Source of the DNA: Pseudomonadota bacterium | GTDB taxonomy: Bacteria > Pseudomonadota > Gammaproteobacteria > Ga0077536 | NCBI GenBank assembly: GCA_016719885.1 | Contig: JADJYF010000006.1 | Location: 248,001 to 312,000, forward strand | Length of the DNA: 64,000 nucleotides | Direction of reading: 5' to 3' | Shown here: piece after piece, positions 30,229-40,133 of the stretch | How positions within the stretch are numbered: the stretch's first letter is position 1 | Layout: each line of letters begins with the position of its first letter | The notes under the pieces: generated by a model | The model's input: the letters and a program-made list of their open reading frames with translations, nothing else | Database searches by the model: none | What the model was told of the DNA's origin: nothing | Program-made: the position numbers and the translations under genes

Positions 30229-31545
30229 ATGCCGCCATCCGTCCAGGCCATCCACGCGCGCTGGGTCATCCCGGTCGAACCTGCCAATACCGTGCTCGAT
30301 CATCACACCGTGGTGCTGGAGGATTCCCTCATCGCCGCCATCGTGCCGACCGCGCAATGGCGCAGCGCCGGCCCGCACGTCGAAGAAATCCCGCTGCCGG
30401 AGCACGCGTTGATCCCGGGCCTGGTCAACGCCCACACCCACGCGGCCATGAGCCTGTTTCGCGGCATGGCCGACGATCGGCCCTTGATGGACTGGCTGGA
30501 GAATCACATCTGGCCGGCCGAAGCGCGCAGCATCAATCGCGAGTTCGTGCGCGACGGCACGCGCCTCGCCGCCGCCGAGATGCTGCTCGGCGGCACCACC
30601 TGTTTCAACGACATGTACTTCTTCGGCGACGAGGCGGCGTCGGCCGCCATCGAGGCCGGCATACGCGCCGTCATCGGCATGATCGTGATCGGCTTCCCGA
30701 GCGCCTGGGCGGCCGACGTCGACGAGTATTTCCGCAAGGGCCAGGCGGTGCACGACACCTTCCGCGATCATCCGCTCATCACCAGCGCCTTCGCGCCCCA
30801 CGCGCCCTACACGGTCGACGACCATGCGCTGCGCCGTATCGCGACGCTGGCCGAGGAACTGGACGTGCCGGTGCACATGCACGTGCAGGAAACCCAGGAT
30901 GAAGTGGAGCGCGCCATCGCCGTCAGCGGCGTGCGGCCGCTGCGGCGCCTGCAGGGCCTGGGCCTGGTCACGCCGCGCCTGGTCGGCGTGCACATGACCT
31001 GCCTCGACGACGACGAACTCGATCTGCTCGCCCACAGCGGCGCGACGGTCGTGCATTGCCCGGAATCGAATTTGAAACTTGCCAGCGGCTTTTGCCCGGT
31101 GGACAAACTGCTGGCGCGCGGGGTGAACGTGGCCTGCGGCACCGACGGCGCGGCCAGCAACAACGATCTCGACATGCTCGGTGAGATCCGCACCGCCTCG
31201 CTGCTGGCCAAGGGCGTGGCCGGCGATCCGTGTGCGCTGCCCGCTGCCCAGGCACTGCGCATGGCCACCTACAACGGCGCGCTGGCGCTCGGCCTCGAGC
31301 GCAGCATCGGCTCGCTGGAAATCGGCAAGCAGGCCGACATGGTCGCCATCGATCTCGGCGACGCACGCGCACGGCCGGTGTACGACCCGGTTTCGCAGAT
31401 CATCTACAGCGGCCACCGTGACCAGGTGGCGCAGGTGTGGGTGGGCGGACGGCGCGTGGTGCGCGACCGTCAGCTCATGACGCTGGATCTCGGCGACCTG
31501 CGTGCCGCCAGCGACGACTGGGGCCAGCGCATCCGCCAACCCTGA
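30229..31545 (+). CDS. mtaD: 5-methylthioadenosine/S-adenosylhomocysteine deaminase
   Basis: An amidohydrolase that deaminates MTA (and/or SAH) at N6, giving methylthioinosine. 438 residues from the ATG at 30229; the frame is open about 1 kb upstream but that part is the antisense of mtnA. Metal ligands are in NAHTHAAMSLFRG (HxH), the HMHVQET strand and CGTDGAASNNDLDM; substrate motifs include HAPYTV and HCPESNLKLASG. The Pseudomonas orthologue sits at the same place beside mtnA and works with a methylthioinosine phosphorylase, also present here. SAH as main substrate is the alternative. Confidence 0.93.
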   Translation: MPPSVQAIHARWVIPVEPANTVLDHHTVVLEDSLIAAIVPTAQWRSAGPHVEEIPLPEHALIPGLVNAHTHAAMSLFRGMADDRPLMDWLENHIWPAEARSINREFVRDGTRLAAAEMLLGGTTCFNDMYFFGDEAASAAIEAGIRAVIGMIVIGFPSAWAADVDEYFRKGQAVHDTFRDHPLITSAFAPHAPYTVDDHALRRIATLAEELDVPVHMHVQETQDEVERAIAVSGVRPLRRLQGLGLVTPRLVGVHMTCLDDDELDLLAHSGATVVHCPESNLKLASGFCPVDKLLARGVNVACGTDGAASNNDLDMLGEIRTASLLAKGVAGDPCALPAAQALRMATYNGALALGLERSIGSLEIGKQADMVAIDLGDARARPVYDPVSQIIYSGHRDQVAQVWVGGRRVVRDRQLMTLDLGDLRAASDDWGQRIRQP

Positions 31546-31554
31546 GCGCGCGAG

Positions 31555-32175
31555 TCAGTCCTGCGGAATACCGATGGCCTGGTCCCACTTGTTGACGATG
31601 GAACAGAACAGGTCGGCGGTACGCTCCGCATCGTAGATGGCGGAATGGGCGGCTGACGGGTCCCACTTGAAGCCCGCCGCACGCACCGCGCGCGCCAGCA
31701 CCGTCTGCCCGTAGGCGAGACCCGACAGGGCCGCGGTATCGAAGGTGCTGAAATTGTGGAACGGCATGTCCTTGATGCCACAGCGCTCGGCGGCGGCCTT
31801 GACGAAGGACAGGTCGAAGGCCGGATTGTGGCCCACCAGCACCGCGCGCGTGCAGCCGTGTTCGTTGATCTGCCGACGCACGGCCGTGAAGATCTCCTTC
31901 ATGGCCTCGGTCTCCTCCACCGCCAGTCGAAACGGGTGGAAGGGATCGATCTTGTTGAACTCCAGCGCACGACGTTCGAGATTGGCGCCGGGAAAGGGCC
32001 GCACGTGAAACGCGAACGTGGCCTGACGACGCCAGCCGACGTCGGCGTCGACCTCCAGGGTGACCGCGGCGATTTCCAACAACGCATCGGTGCGGGGATT
32101 GAAGCCGCCGGTCTCGACATCGACGATGACCGGCAGGAAGCCGCGAAAGCGATTGGCGATGACGTTCTCGGTCAT
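31555..32175 (-). CDS. rnt: Ribonuclease T
   Basis: A DEDDh 3'-5' exoribonuclease that trims tRNA CCA ends and other stable RNAs. 206 residues from the ATG at 32175 (MTENVIANRFRGFLPVIVDV). Exo I is VDVETGGFN, exo II GHNPAFDLSF, and exo III HSAIYDAERT with the catalytic His. Arg/Lys clusters follow family spacing. It is convergent with mtaD, 9 bp away, and diverges from the aldo-keto reductase gene. Confidence 0.93.
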   Translation of the reverse strand: MTENVIANRFRGFLPVIVDVETGGFNPRTDALLEIAAVTLEVDADVGWRRQATFAFHVRPFPGANLERRALEFNKIDPFHPFRLAVEETEAMKEIFTAVRRQINEHGCTRAVLVGHNPAFDLSFVKAAAERCGIKDMPFHNFSTFDTAALSGLAYGQTVLARAVRAAGFKWDPSAAHSAIYDAERTADLFCSIVNKWDQAIGIPQD

Positions 32176-32263
32176 GGGCGGCACGGCACGCACGGAGCGG
32201 CCCATGACGCCGCCGCAAGCCATCCGATGGGCTCATGCGTGAGTGCTGCGTAACTTGATTTCA

Positions 32264-33307
32264 ATGGAAAAGTCCAGGCTAGGAAACACGGATCTCGAGG
32301 TCAGCCGCTTCGCGCTCGGCACCATGACCTTTGGCGCACAGAATAGCGCAGCCGAGGCCCATGCCCAATTGGACGCGGCCTGCGCCGCCGGCATCAACCT
32401 CATCGACAGCGCCGAACTCTATCCGGCGCCCGCCGCCGCCGCGAGTTATGGCGACAGCGAACGCATCATCGGCCGCTGGCTGGCGAACTCGGGCAGGCGT
32501 CAGCACCTGTTGATCGCGACCAAGGCCGCCGGCCCCGCCGCCTTCGTGCCGTGGATTCGCGGCGGACGCTCGCGTCACGATCGTGACAACCTTGAAGCCG
32601 CGGTGAACGGCTCGCTGGCGCGTCTCGGTATCGAATGCATCGATCTCATGCAACTGCACTGGCCCGATCGCGCCACCCACTTCTTTGGTCAACGCGGCTT
32701 CAAGCCGGCGCGCGACGAAGCGCCGTTCGACATCGAGGCAACATTACGCGCGCTCGCCGCGCTGATCACGGCCGGCAAGCTGCGGCACATCGGCATCGCC
32801 AACGAAACGCCGTGGGGCATGGGCGAATTCCTGCGACTCGCGGCGCTGCATGGCCTGCCACGCATCGTCACCGTGCAGAACCCCTACAACCTGCTCAATC
32901 GCGGCGTCGAAAGCGGGCTGGCCGAGGTAGCATGGCGCGAACGCTGCGGTGTGCTCGCCTACAGCCCGCTCGCGGGCGGGCTGTTGAGCGGCAAGTACGC
33001 CACCGGCGAGGTGAGCGAGGATGCACGCCTGCGCCGTCATGCGCGTCATTACCGGCAGTTCACCTCGCCGGCCGCCCACGCCGCCAGCGCCCGCTATGCC
33101 GCCATCGCGCGCGCCGCCGGGCTCGAGCCGGCGGCCATGGCACTGGCCTACATCGCGTCGAAACCCTATGTCACCAGCGTTATCATAGGCGCCACCACCG
33201 CCGCGCAACTGAGCACCAATCTCGGCGCGGCCACGCTCAAACTGCCCCGCGACGTCGTGCGCGCCATCGACGCCGTGCATGAGGAGATCCCCAACCCGTG
33301 TCCGTGA
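32264..33307 (+). CDS. Aldo/keto reductase, Tas-like
   Basis: An NADP(H)-dependent TIM-barrel oxidoreductase of unknown physiological substrate. 347 residues from the ATG at 32264, matching E. coli Tas (346); a GTG at 32243 is an alternative. The tetrad is visible: Asp and Tyr in INLIDSAELYP, Lys in LLIATKAAG, His in DLMQLHWPDR. Tas-type features include the NPYNLLNRG and YSPLAGGLLSGKY segments and a C-terminal SVIIGATTAAQL. The end overlaps purB by 10 bp. Confidence 0.9.
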   Translation: MEKSRLGNTDLEVSRFALGTMTFGAQNSAAEAHAQLDAACAAGINLIDSAELYPAPAAAASYGDSERIIGRWLANSGRRQHLLIATKAAGPAAFVPWIRGGRSRHDRDNLEAAVNGSLARLGIECIDLMQLHWPDRATHFFGQRGFKPARDEAPFDIEATLRALAALITAGKLRHIGIANETPWGMGEFLRLAALHGLPRIVTVQNPYNLLNRGVESGLAEVAWRERCGVLAYSPLAGGLLSGKYATGEVSEDARLRRHARHYRQFTSPAAHAASARYAAIARAAGLEPAAMALAYIASKPYVTSVIIGATTAAQLSTNLGAATLKLPRDVVRAIDAVHEEIPNPCP

Positions 33308-34689
33308 CCGTTCCCGTCGTTCCGCCATTGTCGGAACTCACCGCCCTGTCGCCGCTCGACGGCCGTTATGCCCGCCACACCGGCGCCTTGCGCAATACCT
33401 GTAGTGAATACGGCTTGATTCGCTACCGCGTGCTGGTCGAAGTCGAGTGGCTGAAGGCACTGGCCGCGGCCGGCGGCATCGCCGAACTGCCGGCCTTCGA
33501 GGCCGCGACCGTGGCCCACCTGGACGCCATCGTCGACGGCTTCAACGTCGAGCACGCGGCGCGCATCAAGGCCATCGAGCGCACCACCAATCACGACGTC
33601 AAGGCGGTCGAATATTTTCTGCGTGAACAGTTTGGCGAGCAGGCGGCGCTGGCCGGCGCCATTCCCTTCATCCATTTCGCCTGCACCTCGGAAGACATCA
33701 ACAATCTCTCCTATGGCCTGATGTTGCGCGATGCGCGCGACACGGTGGTGGCGCCGGCGCTGCATGCCATCAACGAGGAACTGCGCAAGCTCGCGCATGC
33801 CTTTGCCGACGTGCCGATGCTGGCCCGCACCCACGGCCAGACCGCCACGCCCACCACCATGGGCAAGGAGATGGCCAACGTCAGTGCCCGTCTCAAGGCC
33901 CAGCTCGCGCAGTTCGAAGCGGTGGCCATGCTCGGCAAGATCAACGGCGCGGTGGGTAACTACAACGCCCACGTGGTGGCCTATCCCGAAGTCGATTGGC
34001 CGGCGCTGGCGCGCGGCTTCGTGGCGGCGCTGGGTCTCGAATTCAATCCCTACACCACGCAGATCGAACCGCACGATTGCGTGGCCGCGTATTGCGACGC
34101 GCTGGCGCGCGTCAACACGGTGCTGATCGATCTCTCGCGTGACATCTGGAGCTATATCTCGCTCGGCTATTTCCGCCAAAAGAAGCTCGAGCACGAGGTC
34201 GGTTCCTCGACCATGCCGCACAAGGTCAATCCCATCGATTTCGAAAACGCCGAAGGCAACCTCGGCCTCGCCGATGCGCTGCTCGGCCACTTCGCGCGCA
34301 AGCTGCCGATTTCGCGTCTGCAGCGTGACCTCACCGACTCCACCGTGTTGCGCAATCTGGGCGCGGCGCTGGGCTACACGCTCATCGCCTGTCGTTCGCT
34401 GGCGCAAGGCCTGGCCAAGCTCGAAATCGATCGCGACACGCTGGCGCGCGATCTCGACCAGGCCTGGGAGATCCTCGCCGAGCCGGTGCAGACCGTGATG
34501 CGGCGCTATGGCATCAACGATTCCTACGAGCAGCTGAAACAGTTGACGCGCGGTCAGCGCATCGAGCGCGACGGGCTGCATCGTTTCATCGATGGTCTCG
34601 CCATCCCGGCCGAGGCGCGCGCGGCGCTGAAGGCGCTGACACCGGCGAGCTACATCGGCCTCGCCACCGAGCTCGCGCGCGACATCTGA
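33298..34689 (+). CDS. purB: Adenylosuccinate lyase
   Basis: Splits SAICAR and adenylosuccinate in purine synthesis. 463 residues from GTG at 33298 (a second GTG 6 bp later is possible). SPLDGRYA is the N-terminal motif, the TNHDVKAVEYFL helix and ARTHGQTATPTTMGKE follow, and the flexible catalytic loop GSSTMPHKVNP begins at residue 302 with Ser303. Length and motifs fit the gammaproteobacterial type. It is 1 bp from the next small gene, so a short operon purB-34691-35212 is likely. Confidence 0.97.
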   Translation: MSVTVPVVPPLSELTALSPLDGRYARHTGALRNTCSEYGLIRYRVLVEVEWLKALAAAGGIAELPAFEAATVAHLDAIVDGFNVEHAARIKAIERTTNHDVKAVEYFLREQFGEQAALAGAIPFIHFACTSEDINNLSYGLMLRDARDTVVAPALHAINEELRKLAHAFADVPMLARTHGQTATPTTMGKEMANVSARLKAQLAQFEAVAMLGKINGAVGNYNAHVVAYPEVDWPALARGFVAALGLEFNPYTTQIEPHDCVAAYCDALARVNTVLIDLSRDIWSYISLGYFRQKKLEHEVGSSTMPHKVNPIDFENAEGNLGLADALLGHFARKLPISRLQRDLTDSTVLRNLGAALGYTLIACRSLAQGLAKLEIDRDTLARDLDQAWEILAEPVQTVMRRYGINDSYEQLKQLTRGQRIERDGLHRFIDGLAIPAEARAALKALTPASYIGLATELARDI

Positions 34690-34690
34690 C

Positions 34691-35215
34691 ATGCACGACG
34701 GAGCCGCGCCGACCGCCATGCATGTGCTGGGCGTCAGCGCCGCGCCGTTCGAGGTGGCGACGCGTGACGCGCTGGCCGAGGTGTGTCTCGCCATGGCCAG
34801 CCAGGCGCGGCGCACACTCGACATCGTCAGCCGCCATCTCGACGCGCCGCTGTTCGACAACGAGCCCTTCGTCGCCGCCGTCAAGCAGATGACGCTCGGC
34901 CATCGCAGCGCGCGGGTGCGGCTGTTCATCCTCGAGCCGCGCCCGCTGGTCGGCCAGGGCCACCGCCTCGTCGAGCTCGCCACCCGCCTCACCACCTTCA
35001 TCGAGATCCGCACGCCCGCCCCACAGCACAAGAGCTTCAACGAAGCGCTGCTGATTGCCGATAACGTCGGTTACGTGCGTCGCCAGTTTTCCGACCGCTA
35101 CGATGCGGAAGTCGATTTCGCCAGCCGGCGCGGCGCCACCGCCCTCTGCGAGCGCTTCGAGCAGCTCTGGCAGCGCGGCCAGCTGGATTCGAATTTCAGG
35201 AGACTGCATCTATGA
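34691..35215 (+). CDS. Conserved small protein, HKD-less phospholipase-D-like fold suspected
   Basis: 174 residues, not recognised with certainty. From about residue 40 it reads like a one-domain relative of the PLD fold: LDIVSRHLDAPLFDN, then a VRLFILEPRPLV strand, then FNEALLIADNVGYVRRQ and RYDAEVDFASRRGA. It lacks the HxKxxxxD catalytic motif, so enzymatic activity is doubtful. No signal peptide or membrane segment is seen. It begins 1 bp after purB and its stop overlaps the start of a secretin-like gene (ATGA), so the three are cotranscribed. The fold idea is inference. Confidence 0.6.
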   Translation: MHDGAAPTAMHVLGVSAAPFEVATRDALAEVCLAMASQARRTLDIVSRHLDAPLFDNEPFVAAVKQMTLGHRSARVRLFILEPRPLVGQGHRLVELATRLTTFIEIRTPAPQHKSFNEALLIADNVGYVRRQFSDRYDAEVDFASRRGATALCERFEQLWQRGQLDSNFRRLHL

Positions 35216-36076
35216 CGCGACTGGCGACGGCCCTGCTGCTGTGCATGCTGTGTAGCGCCGCGCTGGCCGATTTGCTGGTCATGGAAGTCATCCCGCTCAA
35301 ACATCGCCTGGCCAACGATCTCGTGCCGACCCTGCGCGAACTGGTGGCCGAAGGCGGCACCGTCACCGGCCTCGACAACCAGGTCATCATTCGCAGCACG
35401 CCGGCCAACCTGGCCGATCTGAAACAGGTGCTGGCGGGACTGGACACGCGCCAGCGGCAGCTGCGCATCACCGTGCGCCAGAACGTCGGCAACGCCAGTC
35501 AGGGCGCGGCCGATGCCTTGGCGGCGCGCCTGCGTGCCGGCCAGGCCGACGTCGCGGCCGGTCTCGGCGGCCCCGGCGACGCGCCCGGCGCGGCCGTGCG
35601 CTACCAGGGGCGAACGCGCTGACGCGAGCGTCGAGAGCTATCGCACCCACGACCAGGACGCGCGCGCCAGCAGCCATTTCGTGCTGGCCATCGAAGGCAC
35701 GCCGGCCTATATCGCCACCGGGCGCTCGGTGCCGCTGCCGCAATCGTCGGCGCTGCTGACGCCTTACGGCGCCAACGTCCAGCAGTCACTCGAGTATCGC
35801 AAGGTCGGCAGCGGCGTGTACGTGACGCCGCGCCTGGCGGGCGACGAGGTGACGCTCGAGATCTCGCCCTACAACGACCAGCTGGCGCGCGAGGGCGGCG
35901 GCATGACAGCCGAGCGCGGCGTCGACACCGTGGTGCGCGGACGGCTCGGCGAATGGTTGCCGCTGGGCGGCGCGACCAGCGCCAGTCACGACAGCAGCAA
36001 CAGCGAATTGACCCGCACCGAGCGTCGCGATGACCAGGCCTACGACGTGTGGGTAAAAGTGGAAGTCGCCCCCTAA
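35212..36076 (+). CDS. Secreted secretin-N (NolW)-like protein, split by a single-base frameshift
   Basis: A signal peptide (MTRLATALLLCMLCSAALA) precedes a short NolW/secretin-N domain (VIPLKHRLANDLVPTLREL, LDNQVIIRSTPANLADLKQVL). The frame stops at 35622. The rest continues in another frame: ERADASVESYRTHD, a secretin-like beta region (VTPRLAGDEVTLEISPYN) and DVWVKVEVAP before the stop at 36074-36076. The switch lies in GGGG at 35607-35610; removing one G gives a single protein of about 287 residues. It is far shorter than a pore-forming secretin, so it is probably a periplasmic or outer-membrane accessory protein of unknown role. It has an AGGAGA ribosome site and overlaps the preceding gene by 4 bp. 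Confidence 0.75.
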
Positions 36077-36144
36077 GTCCACGACAATAGCGGCCTCACG
36101 CGCGGCGCCCCCGGCGCCGGCCCAGGCCACAGGATTTTTTCTCG

Positions 36145-39100
36145 ATGCTCTTACTCCGCGGCACCCGCGCGCTCTCGCCATTCCGTCTCGACAAACTGCT
36201 GGCCGCCGGCCGCGCCCTGTGCCCCGGACTGACGGGACTCGAAGCCGAACATGTCTACGTCGCGTGGTTGAACGACGCCGACGACGACACGTCGGCGCTG
36301 CGTGACAGGCTGCTGGCCATGACCCGCGCGGTCGCCGTCATCGAAGCCGGCGTCGACCGCGCGCCGGACCTGCTGGTGGCGCCGCGCCTCGGCACCATCT
36401 CGCCGTGGTCGAGCAAGGCCACCGACATCGCGCGCAACTGCGGCGCGCCGGTCGAGCGCATCGAACGGGTCACGGCCTGGCATTGCGCGGGTGTGAACGC
36501 CGTCGAGCGCGCCACGCTGCTGCCGGTGCTGCACGATCGCATGACCGAAACCGTGCTGGAGGATTACGCGCATCTCGAGCGCCTGCACAGCGACGCCCAG
36601 CCGCGACCCTTGCGTCATATCCCGCTCACGCGCGCAGGCCGCGCGGCGCTGGTCGAGGCCAACCGCAACCTGGGTCTCGCGCTGGCCGACGACGAGATCG
36701 ATTATCTCGTCACGCGCTTCACCGAACTGGCGCGCGATCCCAGCGACGTCGAGCTCATGATGTTCGCGCAGGCCAATTCCGAACATTGCCGCCACAAGAT
36801 CTTCAACGCGAGCTGGATCATCGACGGCGTGGCGCAGGACAAGAGCCTGTTCGGCATGATCCGCAATACCTTTGCCAGCCATCCCAACGACGTGCTGTCG
36901 GCCTACCGTGACAACGCCGCGGTCACGCGTGGCTACCACGCACCGCGTTTTCATGCCGATCCCGTCAGCGGCGAATACCGCGACGAGGCACAGGACATCC
37001 ACATCCTGATGAAGGTCGAGACGCACAACCATCCGACTGCCATCTCGCCCTATCCCGGCGCGGCCACCGGCGCCGGCGGTGAAATTCGCGACGAGGGCGC
37101 GACCGGCCGCGGCGCCAAGCCGAAGGCCGGCCTCACCGGCTTCAGCGTTTCGCACCTGCGCATCCCCGGTCTCCCCGCGCCGTGGGAAGCGTCGCGCCCC
37201 CTCAACCCGCGCCTCGCCACCGCCTTCGACATCATGATTGACGGCCCGCTCGGCGCCGCCGCCTTCAACAACGAATTCGGGCGGCCGGCCTTGAACGGCT
37301 ACTTCCGCAACTTCGAGCATCGCGTGACAGACACGCAAGGCCTGCTGCGCGGCTACGACAAGCCCATCATGCTGGCCGGCGGCCTGGGCAATATTCGCGG
37401 CGACCATGTCGAGAAACTGCCGATGTGCGACGACGCCGCCATCATCGTGCTGGGCGGCCCGGCCATGCTCATCGGTCTCGGCGGCGGCGCCGCCTCGTCG
37501 GTGGGCTCGGGCGCGATCGACGCGGAACTGGACTTCGCTTCCGTGCAGCGCGACAACGCCGAAATCGAGCGCCGCGCGCAGATGGTGATCGATGCCTGCT
37601 GGGCATGCGGCGAAGACAATCCCATCCTCATGATTCACGACGTCGGCGCCGGCGGCCTGTCCAATGCCATCCCCGAGATCCTGCACGACGGTGGTCGCGG
37701 CGGTGACATCGCGCTGCGCGCGATCCCGAACGCCGAGCCCGGCATGGCGCCACTCGAGATCTGGTGCAACGAAGCGCAGGAGCGCTACGTGCTGGCGCTG
37801 CGTCCGCAGGACGTGGCGCGTTTCGCTGCGATCTGCGAACGCGAACGTTGCCCGTACGCGGTGGTCGGCCATGCCAGCGCCAACGAACATCTCAGGCTGC
37901 GCGACGCATTGGCCACCGACGCCAGCGCGGGTTCGCCCATCGACCTGCCCATGGACGTGATCTTCGGCAAGCCGCCGCGCATGGAACGCACGGCCGTGCA
38001 CGTGGCGCCGCGCAGCGAGGCTTTCGACACGCGCGGCATCTCCGTCGCCGAGGCGCTCGACCGCGTGCTGCGTTTTCCGACCGTGGCCGACAAGCGCTTT
38101 CTCATCACGATCGGCGATCGCAGCGTCGGCGGCCTGTGCGTGCGCGACCAGATGGTCGGACCCTGGCAGGTGCCGGTCGCCGATTGCGCCGTCACCGCCA
38201 GCAGTTTCCGCGAGCGTTGCGGCGAAGCGATGGCCATCGGCGAACGCACGCCGGTGGCCTTGCTGGATGGCCCGGCGGCGGCGCGGCTCGCCATCGCCGA
38301 AGCCATCACCAACATCGCCGCGGCGCGCATCCGGCGCATCGAAGACATCGTGATCTCGGCCAACTGGATGAGCCCGGCGGGCTTCGAAGGCGAGGACGCC
38401 CGGCTCTATGACATGGTGCGCGCGGTCGGCATGGAATTGTGTCCGGCGCTAGGCATCAACATCCCGGTCGGCAAGGATTCGATGTCCATGCAGTCGTCAT
38501 GGCGTGCCGACGATGGCGACTGGCGCACCGTGTCGCCGGTGTCCCTCATCGCCAGCGCGTTCGCGCCGGTGACGGACGTCGGCGCCAGCCTCACGCCGCA
38601 GTTGCAACGGGATGAAGACACGCTGTTGCTGCTGATCGATCTCGGCCGCGGTCGCCAGCGTCTCGGCGCCTCGATACTCGCGCAGTGCTACCAGGCACTC
38701 GGCGATACACCGGCCGACTGTGACAGCGCCGAGGATCTCGCCGACCTGTTCCGCGCCGTTCAGGCCTTGAACGATGCCGGCCTGCTGCTCGCCTATCACG
38801 ACCGCTCCGACGGTGGCCTGGTGGTGACGGTGGCGGAAATGGCTTTCGCCGGCCGCTGCGGCGTGGAACTCGACATCAGCGCGCTGGAAGGCGATGACCT
38901 TGCGTGCCTGTTTGCCGAGGAACTCGGCGCGGTGCTGCAGGTGCGCGCGGTCGATGTCGATGCCGTGATGGGCTATCTCAATGACAGTACCCGGCTCGGC
39001 ACCTGCACCCACCTCATCGGCCAGCCGCGCGCCGCGCGCACCCTGCGTATCGTGCGTGACGGCCGCGAAGTGCATCGCGCAAGCCTCAAGGATCTGCTGG

Positions 39101-40035
39101 CGGCCTACAGCGCCACCACCCACGCCATGCAAAGGCTGCGCGATAACCCGCGCTGCGCCGATGAAGAACTGGCCACCATCCTCGACGATGACGACGCCGG
39201 CCTCGGCGTGCACTTGCCCGCCGCCGGCTTCACGCGCCATCGGCCACGCAGCCACGGCGGCACGCGGCCGCGCGTCGCCATCCTGCGTGAACAGGGCGTC
39301 AACGGCTACGTGGAAATGGCGGCGGCCTTCGACCGCGCCGGCTTCACGGCGGTCGACGTGCACATGACCGACATCATCGCCGGCCGCCATACCCTGGAGG
39401 ACATGCAGGGCCTCGCCGCCTGCGGCGGCTTCTCCTATGGCGACGTGCTCGGCGCCGGTCGCGGCTGGGCCGGCACCATCGCCTTCAATGACCAGGCGCG
39501 CGCGCGCTTCGAGGCCTTCTTCAAGCGACCGGACACCTTCACGCTCGGCGTGTGCAACGGTTGCCAGATGCTGGCCAATCTTGCCGACAGCATTCCGGGC
39601 GCCGGCCATTGGCCGCGCTTCGAACGCAATGCCTCGGAACAGTACGAAGCACGACTGGTGATGGTCGAAGTGACGGACTCGCCGTCCGTCCTGATGCGCG
39701 GCATGAGCGGACTGCGCGCGCCGATCGTGGTCGCCCATGGCGAAGGCCGCGCCGAGTGGCGGAACGGCGCCGCGCCGGACCTGCGCGGTGCGTGTCTGCG
39801 CTACGTCGACGGCGATGGCGCGCTGGCGACGACCTACCCGCACAATCCCAATGGTTCGCCGCTGGGTCTCGCCGGGCTCACCAGCGACGATGGTCGCGTG
39901 ACCATCATGATGCCGCACCCGGAGCGCGTGTTCCTGCGCCAGCAATATTCGTGGTTCCCGCCTGAATGGCAGGACGCGGAAGGTCCGTGGCTGGCCTTGT
40001 TCAACAATGCGCGGGCGTGGTTGGCGGGGGAATAG
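36145..40035 (+). CDS. purL: Phosphoribosylformylglycinamidine synthase
   Basis: Large single-chain FGAM synthase (1296 residues; E. coli 1295). Order: N-terminal PurS-like domain (MLLLRGTRALSPFRLDKLL), two AIRS-like halves, then the glutaminase. FAQANSEHCRHKIF and KVETHNHPTAISPYPGA are the first synthetase motifs; MIHDVGAGGLSNA and ILMIHDV mark the ATP site. The glutaminase nucleophile is Cys1137 in LGVCNGCQML, with His/Glu in MMPHPERV. It is followed by a REP pair and then an Smr-domain gene. Confidence 0.98.
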   Translation: MLLLRGTRALSPFRLDKLLAAGRALCPGLTGLEAEHVYVAWLNDADDDTSALRDRLLAMTRAVAVIEAGVDRAPDLLVAPRLGTISPWSSKATDIARNCGAPVERIERVTAWHCAGVNAVERATLLPVLHDRMTETVLEDYAHLERLHSDAQPRPLRHIPLTRAGRAALVEANRNLGLALADDEIDYLVTRFTELARDPSDVELMMFAQANSEHCRHKIFNASWIIDGVAQDKSLFGMIRNTFASHPNDVLSAYRDNAAVTRGYHAPRFHADPVSGEYRDEAQDIHILMKVETHNHPTAISPYPGAATGAGGEIRDEGATGRGAKPKAGLTGFSVSHLRIPGLPAPWEASRPLNPRLATAFDIMIDGPLGAAAFNNEFGRPALNGYFRNFEHRVTDTQGLLRGYDKPIMLAGGLGNIRGDHVEKLPMCDDAAIIVLGGPAMLIGLGGGAASSVGSGAIDAELDFASVQRDNAEIERRAQMVIDACWACGEDNPILMIHDVGAGGLSNAIPEILHDGGRGGDIALRAIPNAEPGMAPLEIWCNEAQERYVLALRPQDVARFAAICERERCPYAVVGHASANEHLRLRDALATDASAGSPIDLPMDVIFGKPPRMERTAVHVAPRSEAFDTRGISVAEALDRVLRFPTVADKRFLITIGDRSVGGLCVRDQMVGPWQVPVADCAVTASSFRERCGEAMAIGERTPVALLDGPAAARLAIAEAITNIAAARIRRIEDIVISANWMSPAGFEGEDARLYDMVRAVGMELCPALGINIPVGKDSMSMQSSWRADDGDWRTVSPVSLIASAFAPVTDVGASLTPQLQRDEDTLLLLIDLGRGRQRLGASILAQCYQALGDTPADCDSAEDLADLFRAVQALNDAGLLLAYHDRSDGGLVVTVAEMAFAGRCGVELDISALEGDDLACLFAEELGAVLQVRAVDVDAVMGYLNDSTRLGTCTHLIGQPRAARTLRIVRDGREVHRASLKDLLAAYSATTHAMQRLRDNPRCADEELATILDDDDAGLGVHLPAAGFTRHRPRSHGGTRPRVAILREQGVNGYVEMAAAFDRAGFTAVDVHMTDIIAGRHTLEDMQGLAACGGFSYGDVLGAGRGWAGTIAFNDQARARFEAFFKRPDTFTLGVCNGCQMLANLADSIPGAGHWPRFERNASEQYEARLVMVEVTDSPSVLMRGMSGLRAPIVVAHGEGRAEWRNGAAPDLRGACLRYVDGDGALATTYPHNPNGSPLGLAGLTSDDGRVTIMMPHPERVFLRQQYSWFPPEWQDAEGPWLALFNNARAWLAGE

Positions 40036-40052
40036 GCCCCCCTGCATCACCC

Positions 40053-40122
40053 TGTAGGTGCGAATTCATTCGCACATTGAAGGGCGCGCCGGCCTGAATG
40101 TGCGAATGAATTCGCACCTACA
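40053..40122. repeat. Paired REP-like palindrome, family 1, copy 1
   Basis: Left unit TGTAGGTGCGAATTCATTCG at 40053 onward (continuing CACATT), right unit its inverted repeat ending GCACCTACA at 40122, with an 18 bp spacer. Each unit holds the palindromic core GTGCGAATKMATTCGCAC. It lies between purL and the Smr gene, both on the plus strand. This is the layout of REPIN/BIME elements. Confidence 0.85.
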
Positions 40123-40133
40123 CGGTAACCACC

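Noticed and set aside
40053..40122. CRISPR-like repeat
   Set aside because: Units are inverted pairs at scattered intergenic sites, not direct repeats with regular spacers, and no cas gene is present.
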